From: Perilla frutescens
Taxonomy: Eukaryota > Streptophyta > Magnoliopsida > Lamiales > Lamiaceae
NCBI GenBank assembly: GCA_026008535.1
Contig: BRKX01000006.1
Location: 39,544,664 to 39,608,663, forward strand
Length of the DNA stretch: 64,000 bases
Direction of reading: 5' to 3'
In this document: piece by piece, positions 1 through 11,842 of the stretch
How positions within the stretch are numbered: the stretch's first letter is position 1
Layout: each line of letters starts with the position of its first letter
Program-made: the position numbers and the translations under genes
Notes under the pieces: model-generated
Databases searched by the model: none
What the model saw: only the letters and a program-made list of their open reading frames with translations
What the model was told of the DNA's origin: nothing

Positions 1-885
1 TTAATTTTTTTTTTCTTGTAATTATGTTGTAGTTAGAAGAGCTATTTTGAGGTTCAAACATCAAATTGAGGAATTTATCAAGTAGATTCATATATATTAC
101 AAAGGTAAGTAATGTTTTTATGATTTCAATATGCATTACTAAATCTTGTAATATGCATGTTAAATATATTAATGTTGTCAATTTATTTTGTCAATTTATG
201 TCAATTTATTTTGTCAATTTAAAAAATAGAAGAACATATATCAATTTATTTTGTCAATTTATTTTGTCGATTTATGCTAAGTATGTTATTTAGGCTAAGT
301 ATGTTATTTACGCAATTAGCATGCTAAGTATTTTTTTTTGCAATTATATGTCATTTAATTATGTTAAATTTATTTGGCAAATTTAGGCTAATTAAGTTTG
401 TTATTTAGGCAATTAGCATGCTAAGTATGTTATTTATGCATTTAGATGTCAATTAATTATGTTAAATTTATTTGGGAAATTTAGGCTAAGTATGTTATGT
501 ATGGATTTATTATGCTGAGTATGTCAATTATGTTAAATGGGATGAGGGCCCCTGGATCCCTCTTTATTGAATTGTTGGTTTTTGTTTGGGATGAGGGCCC
601 CTGAATCCCTCTTTATTGAATTGTTGGTTTTTGTTTGGGATGAGGGCCCCTGGATCCCTCTTTACTGAATTGTTGGTTTTTCTTGGTATTATTGTTTTGA
701 ATCGATTAGAAGAACATAGATCAATTAGCGTAGAGTCCAGAACTTGGGACTAGGAAATTCACATAGGTGCTGCCGAAATTTTTTAAAAATTCAGCGCTAT
801 TTTTTAAATGAATTATTTTATTTTTAATTGAATGATAATCAGTGCGTATTTTACGATCAAAAATTCTAGAAATTGACCTTCTACA
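1..885. other. Non-coding leader of the CACTA element
   Basis: AT-rich sequence with many short reiterations such as TATGTTATTTAGGCTAAG in the first 530 bases and a 49-bp tandem triplicate at 539-685. I see no gene. It probably represents internal subterminal sequence and 5' leader upstream of the transposase start at 886. Confidence 0.5.
539..685. repeat. 49-bp tandem repeat, three copies
   Basis: Three head-to-tail copies beginning GGGATGAGGGCCCCTG start at 539, 588 and 637, with only a few substitutions between them. Each unit holds a GGGCCC core in otherwise AT-rich DNA. It lies about 200 bases upstream of the transposase start and could be a transposase-binding or promoter array of the CACTA element; that role is inferred. 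Confidence 0.85.
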
Positions 886-3800
886 ATGAGTCTAGATCGT
901 GAATGGATGTACCGGCGATACCTTCAGAATGGTGCTTTGAATCCGGACTTCCTTAATGGACTAAATGCTTTCATCGAGTTTTCCTGCCATCAACCGTCCT
1001 TCATGAGTGTAGACAAGATTAAGTGTCCATGTCGTAAGTGTAAGAACATTCCATTCCAAACGCCGTCTACCTTTAGACTACACGTGGCAAAGAAAGGATT
1101 TGTGCACAATTATCGTGTATGGATTTATCAAGGTGAACAACGGGTGCATCCGGACACCGATCAGAATTTGGGTGGTCAGGATGGAGTGAATACATACCAG
1201 AACATGGTAATGGATGCTGCTGGTCCGCATATGAACATCAATGTCGATGATCATACCGAGGAGGCCTCAAATCCAGAAGCGCAACGATTTTATGATATGT
1301 TGAGGGCCGCAGACAAAGAATTGTGGCCGGGTTGTCAGAACCATTCTCAATTGTCACTCGTTGCTCGTCTGCTGAACATGAAATCTGAGAATAACATGTC
1401 AGAGAGATGTTTTGATCAGCTAACTCAATTAATGAAAGAGATTGTTCCTGAGAACAATTTGGTAACTGATAATTTCTACACCACAAAGAAATTACTATGG
1501 GGTATGGGGCTACCTGTTGAGAAGATCGATTGTTGTTTCAACAACTGTATGATCTATTGGGCTGCTGATAGTGAATTGACTGAATGCAAATTCTGTGGTC
1601 ATCCCCGTTTCAAAGAAATGAGTCGCCGTTCGCAAAAAAGACAGAAGACCACTGTTGCACACATAAAGATGTATTATTTTCCACTCACTCCGAGGTTACA
1701 GAGGATGTATGCATCTAATGCAACAGCAAAGGATATGCGGTGGCATACATCATCTGTTGATGACGGAGTAATGCGACATCCAGCAGACTCTCCTGCATGG
1801 AAACATCTGAACACAATTTTTCCTCAATTTGCTTCTAAAGCACGTAATGTTAGATTGGGTTTATCTACTGATGGGTTCCAACCATTTGGGCAATCAGGAC
1901 AACAGTATTCTTCGTGGCCTGTCATCATTACACCGTATAATTTACCTCCATGGATGTATATGAAAGAGCAGTACATGTTCCTAACTGTATTAGTACCAGG
2001 GCCACGTAATCCAAAAGAGAAGTTGGATGTATTTTTACAACCTTTGATATCTGAATTGATTCAATTGTGGGAGGTTGGTGTGCCTATATATGATGTTTCA
2101 TTGAAACAGAATTTTCAGATGCGAGCAGCATTGATATGGACAATTAGTGATTTTCCCGCTTACTCCATGTTATCTGGTTGGAGCACTGCTGGAAGATTGG
2201 CATGTCCACACTGTATGGAGTCCACTGACACCTTCACCTTATCATGCAGTGGTAAACAATCATGGTTTGATAACCATCGTAAATTCTTACCTGCAAACCA
2301 CCCTTTCCGAAAAAATAAAAAAACATTCTTAAAAAACAAAGTGGTGAATGGAGGACCTCCAGAGATGAGATCGGGACACGAAATTCTGGCTCGCATTGAA
2401 GCATTGGGTCTTCAAAAAGTCACAGAGAATAATGATAATGTGACAATTTCCAAAGGTTGCGGGTGGAAAAAGAAAAGTATCTTTTGGGATCTTCCATACT
2501 GGAGCTCACTGTTGATTCGTCATAATCTGGATGTCATGCACATTGAAAAGAATGAGTTTGATAATCTATTCAATACTGTGTTGAATGTGCAGGAGAAGAC
2601 AAAAGATACCTCCAAATCTAGACAAGAGTTGAATATGTATTGTTCAAGACCAGAGCTAAAACGGAACGAGTCCACAGGCAAGTATCCAAAGGCTTGTTAT
2701 ACGTTGGACAAGAAAGGGAAGAACATCTTATTTGAATGGGTTCGAGAGTTGAAATTTCCAGATGGGTACGTGTCCAACATGAGCAGATGCGTGGATATGA
2801 GAAAATTGAAAATGTTTGGCATGAAAAGCCATGACTGCCACGTGTTCATGCAACGTCTTATCCCGATTGCATTTGCTGAACTTCTCCCTTCCAATGTTTG
2901 GAAGGCAATCACGGAATTGAGTTTATTCTTCAAGGATTTGACAGCCAGAAGTATCATTGTTGATGATGTGTGTCGGTTGCATGAAAGTATTCCAATCATA
3001 TTGTGTAAACTTGAACGCATTTTTCCACCAAGTTTCTTTGACTCAATGGAGCATCTACCTGTCCACTTGGCTGATGAAGCTAGACTTGCTGGGCCTGTAC
3101 AGTATCGATGGATGTATCCATTTGAACGGTACTTGAGGAAGTTGAAAAACAACGTCCGAAACAAAGCAAGAGTTGAGGGCTCAATCTGTAATGCTTATTT
3201 GGTGGAAGAAGCTTCGACCTTCTGTTCGTATTATTTTAAAGATTTTGTAAAAACGAGACATAGAAACATGTCTCGTAATTATGAAGGTATTGGAGACGCA
3301 CAAGATGACAGTGCAACAAATCTGTCGATTTTCAAGCAGCACGGTCGACCATCTAGAAGAATGTCAAAAAAATATTTGACGGAGAACGAGTATGCTGCAG
3401 CACAGATTTACGTGTTGCTTAATTGTCCAGAAGTTGAACCGTACACAACGTGAGCATGTGAACTATTTAAAATGTGTTAGTGTTATTTCACCAAATTCTA
3501 ATCCATGCTTAATTTTTTGAAGTGTGTTCGTTGAACAATTGAAAGTATCGTGCTCGAATATCTCAATGGAAGATATTGAAAAACGAATGGATAAAGAATT
3601 TGCGAGCTGGTTCGCCAAATATGTAAGTATATGATATCCGAAAACCTTAATGTAAGTATACATGAGCAACTGTAACATTGTATGAAGTTTTCTATTGTAA
3701 CAGGCACAAGAACCAACTAATAATGTCAACAAGATCATGCGTGATCTTTCAAGTGGGCCTTCACGTTCCGTTAATGTCTACCCTGTGTACTTTATTAACG

Positions 3801-4393
3801 GGTACAAATTTCACACAATTGCCCACGGCTCACAGCGAGCTACAATAAATAGTGGAGTCTGCATTAAAGGGACACGCACTGAATATTACGGGCGATTGAT
3901 GGAGGTGATTGAGTTGGAATACGCTGGTCTACCTATTAAGAAGACAATGTTGTTTAAATGTGAGTGGTTTGATACATCAACACAAGGAACAAATGTACAT
4001 CCTGACTACAAAATGGTTTCTATAAATCATAAGCGTAAGTATTTAGAATCTGATCCATTTGTGCTTGCTAAACAAGCAATCCAAGTGTATTACTATGAAT
4101 ACCCAACTTTAAATCGCTCTCGAAGTGATTGGTGGGCGGTCTGCAAAATAAAGGCTCGATCTAATGTTGAAGTACCATCAGAGGATGATAATACAATCAT
4201 AACCTCAGCCTTTCAAGAGGATGAATTTGATGGTTTGCATACCCTCACAATAGATGACGATCCTATACCAAATCATCCAGATGGTGGGGTAATAGACATT
4301 CAAGAAGAAGAAGAAGATGATGAAGAAGATATAGAACCAGAGAACGATTTATCAGATGACAGTATAAGTGATGATGATGACATAGATGATTAG
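886..4393 (+). CDS. TNP2-type CACTA transposase, three exons (886-3449, 3523-3622, 3704-4393)
   Basis: The catalytic transposase that cuts and moves CACTA elements in the nucleus. Exon 1 encodes 854 codons without a stop: a transposase-associated domain at residues 3-80 with Cys pairs (CPCRKC), the tnp2 transposase core around residues 320-600 (motifs DGFQPFG, SGWSTAGRLACPHC, LDVMHIEKN), and a DUF4218-type region near 720-800 (RYLRKLKNNVRNKARVEGS). The first frame ends in a stop at 3451-3453, but a GTGAGC donor at 3450 joined to TTTTTTGAAG at 3522 continues the frame into a 100-bp exon ending EFASWFAKY. GTAAGT at 3623 and TTGTAACAG ending at 3703 then join exon 3, which holds a DUF4216-type domain and an acidic tail. 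All junction phases agree. The start ATG at 886 directly precedes the conserved domain. The gene could be functional; expression is unknown. Confidence 0.87.
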
Positions 4394-4484
4394 TGTGGTT
4401 GGTCTTATTTGATATATATAGATGTTTTCTTATTCAAGTACTTAGTACCGTTGCAATTTGCTAACTTCATAAACTAAACTTAAT
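4394..4484. other. Spacer between the two CACTA genes
   Basis: Only about 90 bases separate the transposase stop from the TNPA-like start. A TTTGCAG at 4490-4496 directly precedes an ATG at 4497, so it may be a splice acceptor joining a shared upstream leader to the second gene, as happens in En/Spm where both products come from one transcript. That link is inference. Confidence 0.35.
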
Positions 4485-5904
4485 ATGGATTTGCAGATGC
4501 AGGGAGGCGGTACTATCTCAGCTGGAGGTTCATCATCATCATATGTGGGCCTAAGCGGTCCAGTTGGCGATATCTCACTACATGGATCGTCATTGCCCGA
4601 TGTTGATGCGCAGGGTCGACGTCGTTGTTGGCTCCAGGATGGGTATGTTGAATTAGATAGTTTTGAATATTTTTTTACAGATTATTATTTTAATAACTGT
4701 AATATTCTAATATATTTATTGTTTTTTACATTTGGAAGCCAATTGATGCCCAGTTATCCCGTCTCAGCCACCATCACACAGAGCTTCAAGAGGTTTTTGC
4801 ACCCGGGTGCCTACACCTGGAAGATGGTGCCCCTTGAGAGGAGGCAGACATATAGGGAGGAGTTCCGGATATCTTATTATTATATACATATATTTTAAAA
4901 TGTTATATAAGTTTAGTATTTTCACATGTTCTCAATATCTTGCAGAAGGAGTGGTTTTGGGATCCCACTTTGGAGGATGCCATTTGGGCAGCATGGGAGC
5001 TCAGGGCTCCTCAGAGATACAGGGACATGGTCCATACCTTCAAGAAGGATAGGATCAAGGGCTTCCCTCCATTCATGCCTCCTGAGATGTGGGAGGGCTT
5101 CAAGGCGTACTGGGACAGTGATGCCTTCAAGAAGAAGTTAGCGATCGCATCGAAGAATCGTCTGACTGAGCCCGATGGTCCTGGCACAGGCATTATGAAG
5201 CATCGAGGAGGCTCTCGGAGTGTAGTTGCGCATGCTGCAGCTTTGGTATGCAATAAAATTAATATTTTTTTTTTAATATGTTTGTGCTAACATCTCTATC
5301 CAATTAATAGGCTAAGGAGAAGGGCGTGCAGCCCAATAACGTGGCGTGGGAGACATTCAGGAGGCTGCACGACAATGCCAATGGATCCCACACAGATGGG
5401 AAGTCTGCCCGTATAGCTATAAGTTAATTTATCAATATTTATAAATTTATTAATAACATAGAAATTAAATATTTAATCATTCTTTTTCGATTTTGTGAAT
5501 AGGCTGATGTATTGGCTCGGGTTGAGGAGTTGAGCCAGCCGACTCCTGGCACAGATGAGGCGCCACCACCCGTGGACATGAGCGCCGTATACGTGGACGC
5601 TGCCCTACGACACTCGAAGGAGAATCGAGTGTTTGGGCTCGGCAGTCGATCTAGGAGTTATTCAGCTCCTAGCGTCTCATCTGCAGCTCCTCAACAGCCC
5701 AACACTCAGGCTGCCATCAGGGCTCTCCAGGAGAAGATGGATGCCCAGCAGGCGGCTCTCCAGGAGAAGATGGACGCACAGGCAGCGCTTCTCCAAGCCC
5801 AGCAGGAGAAGATCGATCAGCAGCAAGAGATGCTGCGCCAGCAGGCCGAGATGTTCGAGCTGATGCGGGCGCAGTTTAGGGGCCCTCCTCCATCTTCATC
5901 TTGA
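4485..5904 (+). CDS. TNPA-like accessory protein (plant transposase Ptta/En/Spm-like), about five exons
   Basis: Likely the second CACTA protein, which binds subterminal repeats and assists the transposase. Supported exons: 4485-4642 (donor GTATGT; ATG at 4485 or 4497), 4739 to about 4868, 4946-5245 (EWFWDPTLEDAIWAAWE, donor GTATGC), 5311 to about 5418, and 5503-5904. The last exon has a Gln-rich coiled coil (repeats of LQEKMDAQ then QQEKIDQQQEM) and ends PPPSSS. Exons 1-2 and 3-4 join in phase. Two boundaries are weak. After TYREEFR near 4868 no GT donor exists (sequence ATATCTTA, ending TTGCAG), and after SARIA near 5417 no in-phase GT donor is evident. The gene may be mis-spliced, may use rare splice sites, or may be a mildly damaged copy. 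Confidence 0.68.
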
Positions 5905-6112
5905 CACTATTATTACTTGTATTTTATACACTCTTTATTATATTATATTACACTTTATGTATTGTATTGGAGATTTTATATATATTTATTACAATTTTTC
6001 CATAATTTATTTACAAACAATAATCTAAATTACAAAAAAAAAAAAACAAAATTAATAAAAAACAGAAATTAATAAAAAAAAATTATTTTTATTTTTTATT
6101 TATTTTTATTTA
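5905..6112. other. 3' untranslated and AT-rich spacer
   Basis: AT-rich DNA with poly-A and poly-T runs between the TNPA-like stop and the subterminal repeats. It would hold the 3' UTR and polyadenylation region of the CACTA transcript; no precise signal is claimed. Confidence 0.4.
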
Positions 6113-6567
6113 TTAACGACGGACTGTCCGTCGTTACATTAATCCGTTTTTAATTTTAATTTATTTTTATTTATTAACGACGGACAGAGTCCGTCGTTAT
6201 ATTAATCGGTTTTTTAATTTTAATTTATTTTTAATTATTAACGACGGACGGAGTCCGTCGTTATATTAATCGGTTTTTTAATTTTAATTTATTTTTAATT
6301 ATTAACGACGGACCGAGTCCGTCGTTACGTCCGTCGTAAAAGGTAACGACTGTAGACGACATAAGAGTTAACGACAGACCATATCCGTCGTTATGGCCGT
6401 CGTTACAGATAACGACGGACGATATCCGTCGTTAATATTTATTGCCAACAAACAGAATAACGACGGTGAATTTCCGTCGGTAATCCGTCGTTATCTCGAA
6501 TTAACGACGGAAAATCTTGGATTACCGACGGAAATTTCCGTCGCTAGCTCGATGAATTCTTGTAGTG
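6113..6567 (+). repeat. CACTA subterminal palindromic repeats and right terminal inverted repeat
   Basis: At least six copies of a palindromic motif of the form TAACGACGGAC..GTCCGTCGTTA occur at about 6113, 6174, 6239, 6303, 6369 and 6410. More degenerate copies such as ACGACGGAAA and TTCCGTCG run to 6545. The first four are spaced 61-66 bases apart in a T-rich background. The array ends in TTCTTGTAGTG at 6557-6567. Subterminal arrays in CACTA elements are the binding sites of TNPA-type proteins; here each unit is itself an inverted repeat. Confidence 0.87.
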
Positions 6568-6832
6568 AATTTAATATTGATTACTAAGTTTAACGATACA
6601 ACAAAATTATTAAAATTAATAACAAAATAAAATAAGTAATCAACAAGGTTCTATAATTTATTTTCATTTTTCTCATCCAAATCGTCATATTTTCATAAAT
6701 AGAAACCGATATACTAAAAAACTAATAAACCAAAAAAATATAATAAAAACATATCATTTTCATTTTAAGTTGAAGAAAGGGAGCGTCGGAACGGTAGATT
6801 TTGAATCTGAAATATGTTTCTTTTAGACAATA
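6568..6832. other. Non-coding AT-rich spacer
   Basis: No gene, RNA gene or clear repeat is visible between the CACTA terminus and the first Helitron-like terminus. Confidence 0.5.
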
Positions 6833-7168
6833 CTAGTATATCTCCCGTACGATGTACAAAAATCGATCTACGCATTTTAGGTTTAAAGTTTGATGATATT
6901 TGAAATGTTAGTTGTAATAGTATTGGTATAGAATAAGAAATAATTATAAATATATCAAATGAAAGTTTACAATATATATAACATTATATTTTTAATTTTT
7001 TAAATATATTCATCAACATGTTTAGAATGTTTTTTTATGTTTTAAACTGGATCAATTGGAGATTTATATATACTTATTGCGTATGAACACGTACCACATG
7101 GTAATATTATTTTTCAATAGATAAATTTTTTATTTTATATATTTAACATATTAAATATATTTCATGCC

Positions 7169-7558
<390 letters not shown>

Positions 7559-7559
7559 A

Positions 7560-8150
7560 GTCATTTGATTACATCAAAAGTAGTATTAGAATTTAAAAAA
7601 AATTGAAAATTCAAATATTTTCTATGAACATTTTTATGTTTTGGTGGGTTTTTAAAAAAAATCTAAAATATTAAAAATATGAATGATTGTTAATTGTTAT
7701 CTATTCATGTTTTGATTATCAATGTTTTTTATTTAACAAAATCTAAAAAGTTAACAGTGTGAATATTTACACCATAGTAGTATTAGCATTTAAAAAATAA
7801 AATCTAAATAATTTCCATGGGCATATTTTGTTATGTTTTGGTGATATTTTAGATTTAATAAAACTAAAGGTTAAAAATGTGAATGGTTGTTAATGGTTAT
7901 CAATGCATGTTTTGGATATTTTTTATTTATTTAAAAAAAGTTAAAAATATGATTGTTTACACCATAAGTAGTAGTATAATTAAAAAATTAAAAATGTAAA
8001 TATTTTCAATGAAAATTTTATTAAGTTTTAATGATATTTTTTACTTAGATAATATAAAAAAATTAAAGATGTGAATGGTTATTAATTATTATTCATGAAT
8101 GTTTTGGTGATATTTTTTTATTTAAAAAATGTAAAAAGTTAAAAATTGAA
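7560..8150. repeat. Degenerate minisatellite of about 195 bp, three copies
   Basis: Three diverged units start near 7563, 7764 and 7957. Each contains CACCATAAGTAGTAGTAT-like, ATTTTCAATGAAAAT-like and GTGAATGGTTGTTAAT-like blocks in the same order, followed by ATGTTTTGGTGATATTTTT. The array directly follows the microsatellite. No coding potential. Confidence 0.7.
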
Positions 8151-8216
8151 TGAGAGGTGCGGTGGGAGGGAATCAAATTGAAAAATATAAAAATTGCTCT
8201 GTGTGCGCGCTGACAT

Positions 8217-8276
8217 GAGGAATCAAACCCACATTCCTTGCGGGTGCAACCACACACCTCAACCAACTCGACTACA
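8217..8276 (-). other. tRNA-like remnant with pol III box A and box B (possible SINE head)
   Basis: On the minus strand TAGTCGAGTTGG resembles box A and, about 35 bases later, GGTTTGATTCC matches the box B consensus GGTTCGANTCC with one change. The intervening TTGAGGTGTGTGG also looks tRNA-derived. There is no acceptor-stem pairing to support a working tRNA. Such tRNA-related pieces are common in plant SINEs and Helitron-captured DNA. Confidence 0.45.
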
Positions 8277-8560
8277 AACATGCTTGCATTAATTTTCGGC
8301 AAATAATTTTATTTTAACAAAGTTTTGACTGATTTATTTTTATGACAATTTTACCCCTACGATTTTGCTTTAATATATATATAGGTTATCGGAGGGGACT
8401 AATAAACACTTATCTTTAACATATGCAATATTTTGAAAATTGTTATATAGATTTTAATTTAAATATTTAATTTTATTTGCGTTCATATTTATAATTTCTT
8501 AAACAATATTATAACTATTATACATTTCTTATCCGTGCATCGCACGGTAGGTCATTCTAG

Positions 8561-9389
8561 TAGTATTAACAAAATCGTTACAAATATCCTCAAATTGTAA
8601 GTTGCAACTAAAAACTCTTGGGCTTGGTCATGACAAAACAATTTGAAATAAGAAATTTCACACGAATCTATTAACCAGGTCCAATCTTAAATATCACAAT
8701 TGTAAATCGTAATCAGTCTTCAGAATAATTTTTAAAAAAAATTACCAATTTCCAATATTCTCCTTTCGATTCATTCACATAGACTTATTTTTTATGTGTC
8801 AATATAGAGGCTTATTTCTATATTTATTTAGCTCATTTACTAATATATATATTTATATTTAATATATTTACATTAATTATTAATTTATTATCAAATAAAT
8901 AAATATGAATATATTATTATGTATTTTATTTGTTTAATTATTTTTTCCAATAATTTTCTTAATTTAAGAGAAAAAATCAATCGGTCTATATAAATGTGAC
9001 AGATGGAGTATTATTTTGCATACGGGTAATCATGGACATAGTTCTCTTACAATAATTTGTATAGTTTTTCGTTTATTTTGTTGGACTTTATTGTTTGAAT
9101 GGTTTTAACAAATTCTCAGTGTAATAAATGACAAGTGAATGGTCGAATTTGTGGGTTGTTTAACGCAAGCAGTTAAATGAATTAATCGTGATTTATGGCT
9201 TCTAATTAGCAATTAATTAGCGGAAGGTATAATAATGGAAAATTCCAAACACAATTCCCGTTTTACTTTTTACCGTGTCCGCTAATTTATTAATTATTAA
9301 TATTAATAGAAAATGACTATTTCACCATTTAGTTCCAACACTTAAAATTTTACCACCCCTTTAATTAGATATTCTTATCTACCAAAAAA
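8561..9389. other. Non-coding AT-rich DNA
   Basis: No gene is seen. A segment near 9235-9275 (AAATTCCAAACACAATTCCC then GTTTTACTTTTTACC) resembles the end of the candidate MITE at 11045-11280, so it may be a relic of the same family. Confidence 0.4.
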
Positions 9390-9775
9390 AAAGCACTTGT
9401 GTGCACTAAGTGCACCATCAGGCGCATTGACCGGATCAACGCATTGATCGGTCAACACCGAAAAATGCGCGTTGACCCAGTCAAATTAAAAAAAATCCTT
9501 CAAAATCAGTATCAATCGTAATACTAAAAAGTATCACTCAAAAGTCCAAAAGTATCACTTGTATCTTTAAAAAGTATCGACCAAAATAAATAAAAAAACC
9601 GTCAAAATTAGTATCAACCGTAACACTAAAAAGTATCACTCAAAATTCAAAAAGTATCATCTATATCATTAAAAAGTATCACTTATTTTACCATTTTTCT
9701 TTTTTAGGGGTTGACTGGGTCAACGCGCGTTGACCCGGTCAAAAACATTGATCATCTGATATAAATTTATATACA
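9390..9775. mobile_element. Candidate MITE with GTTGACC-rich inverted ends and an internal duplication
   Basis: Near the left edge GCGCGTTGACCCAGTCAA (about 9467-9484), and near the right edge TTGACTGGGTCAACGCGCG (9712-9730), form an inverted repeat; both sides carry more TTGACC/GGTCAA palindromes. Between them a block of about 115 bp is directly duplicated (about 9500-9600 and 9603-9682), marked by CAATCGTAATACTAAAAAG and CAACCGTAACACTAAAAAG and by repeated AAAAAGTATCAC. Non-coding. TTGAC cores match plant W-boxes, but function is not implied. Confidence 0.5.
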
Positions 9776-11044
9776 TCTAGTGCATGTAAATTTTTGCAAA
9801 AAAAAAAATTAGTGAATCAAAAGGTTTCAACTCTCAGAATTCATAATCTCACATGCACAACTCTTAAGCAAATAATTTTGAAATAATTTAAATATCACAT
9901 ATTCTTATTATTTTTGTCATTGCTCATTAACAAAATCCTAACACTATCAACATTCAATCATTCAAGCTAAACCTAAAATCTAAATTCTATTTTCACTTTT
10001 CACCATCAAAATCTTCAGCTCACACAACAAATATAGTAATGCTTCAAAAATCAATTAGCACTTACAAAACCAAAACACAAATACCAATTATTTTGGGTTG
10101 GAAAATGGGACTGATTTAAGAAACTTCTAATTAAGGGGGGTTTATTGATAGAAAAACTGAAGGATAGCGATCGACATTGGAACTTGTAGAAGGACAACGA
10201 AAATCATCTATGCAAAACCAAAACCTTACTGTATCTTTTTTTTTATGATAAATCATTTATAATTATATAGCCTATATAGCCAACATTACAAGAGTTAGTT
10301 GTTTTGGATAAAAATCTTAACTATATTTCTGCAAACTCTCAAGCGTGTTCACAAATTTGATTAACATTGTTGTGGATAGTGGTGGATTCAAAAAAATTTC
10401 TTTGGGGGCGAAGCGGAAACTGTTCGTACTTCATATTTATTCATGTCGCAAAGAAAGAACATTGAAAATGAGATGAATGTCAATATTGATGCATTTAATT
10501 ACTTTTTTCTATAGGTGTGTTTGTGAAACGACACCATTTTCATTTATTCATTATTTTTCTAGTGAAACGATATCATTTTAGGATCATTTTACGCCCCTGT
10601 TTTTCTTCCTCTTCCCGAAATTAAATAGAAAAGAATGTTGTTTTCATTCAAATAAATGATTGAAAATAATAACATGAATAAAATAAAATTTGAATTGAAT
10701 TCTTTTCTAAACTAATTCGTTAATTGAAATTTAATTGGTTATGGCCAGCATAAAATTTGGAATAATAATTAATACTAATTATTTGATGTAGAAATTATAA
10801 TTCAAGTGACGAATTAATAAAATGATAACTTCACAATATATAATTTATTAAATAACTTCACAATATACACCAATAGTTTCAAATAAAAAATAAAACAAAT
10901 AAATAATGCAATTCAATCATAATTCATTATTAATTTAAAGTTAATATCCATTTAATAAATATGAAATCTAATTCGTAAAATTTTGAATTTCTAATTCAAC
11001 CCTAGTTTGTTTTGACTGGAGAAAGATTGGAAAATATTTGTTAA
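9776..11044. other. Non-coding AT-rich DNA
   Basis: No gene, RNA or clear element is seen. A short direct repeat, GTGAAACGACACCATTTT near 10527 and GTGAAACGATATCATTTT near 10562, is the only pattern I noted. Confidence 0.4.
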
Positions 11045-11280
11045 AGGCAATTTCTAAACATAGTCCCCGTTTTACTCTTATGGCCCCCACATTTAAAAAT
11101 AATTAAAATAAATTTTGAATGTATTCTTTTACCCCATAACCCCCTAACTTAAAACCCATATAAGATAAGGAAGAAATAATCGAGTGATGAATTCCAACTC
11201 ACCACCCCAGATTTATAATGCTTCGTCCATACCATCGAAGCCAAGAGTAAAATGGAGGTTGTGTTTAGAATTTCTCTATA
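11045..11280. mobile_element. Candidate short MITE with about 35-bp imperfect terminal inverted repeats
   Basis: The left end GGCAATTTCTAAACATAG continuing to CCCGTTTTACTCTT and the reverse complement of the right end (GAGAAATTCTAAACACAA continuing to CCATTTTACTCTT) match at about three quarters of positions. The interior is non-coding, and the right edge abuts an AAT/AAC microsatellite at 11278-11320. No clear target duplication was found. Confidence 0.5.
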
Positions 11281-11833
11281 ATAATAATAATAATAATAAT
11301 AAAAACAACAACAACAATAATCTAACATAAGAAAGTTGCATTTTAGTTCATTTTGCTATGAAACATTTTTTTAAGATCTACTTTCTTTACATGTTTATTA
11401 AAATATATCATTAGTTAAAGATTATTTGGCAATAAATTTTTTAATTTGAAAATATTCATTTCAATTAAATATTAAAATACTTAACACCTACATTTTTGTA
11501 CTTTTTGAAAAATTTCTTACTTTTTAAAATTAACAAAATTGTATTTACTTTTTCAAAAAATTTGAAAATTTAACATCTAATAATTTTTACGCCTGAAAAA
11601 CATATGTAATTGATTGTAATTAATATTTATTGTTTGGATGAATTTTTCTACGTGGCCGATGAAATATGTATATTAAAATACAATTAATTATGTACAGTTT
11701 CAGGGCATAAAATTGATTAAATACTATATTTGCAATTTTTTTTTGAAAAAAATGGATACTCTTTTATTAATTTTGAAAAATTTATTCATTTTTAAAAAAT
11801 GTCTAAAATATTGGTATCAAGGTGTAATTTACT
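11281..11833. other. Non-coding AT-rich spacer
   Basis: Short AAT/AAC repeats at the left, then AT-rich DNA up to the MULE target site. No gene is visible. Confidence 0.45.
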
Positions 11834-11842
11834 CTATCAAAT

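Larger units (their letters stand above)
1..6567 (+). mobile_element. CACTA (En/Spm) DNA transposon, right part; 5' end outside the window
   Basis: The element carries a TNP2-type transposase gene, a TNPA-like gene, a palindromic subterminal repeat array and the terminus TTCTTGTAGTG, which ends at 6567. Read on the minus strand this is CACTACAAGAA, the standard CACTA terminal inverted repeat. The next three bases (AAT, 6568-6570) would be one copy of the 3-bp target duplication. No matching CACTA start occurs in 1-885, so the left end lies upstream or is lost. Both genes read toward the right end. Confident from gene content plus terminus; the left limit is unknown. Confidence 0.88.

Noticed and set aside
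1..885. Left end of the CACTA element within the window
   Set aside because: No CACTACAAGAA-like start and no copies of the ACGACGGA subterminal motif occur here.
3463..3738. Minus-strand open frames across the transposase introns
   Set aside because: They are antisense to a well-supported exon-intron-exon region of the TNP2 gene.
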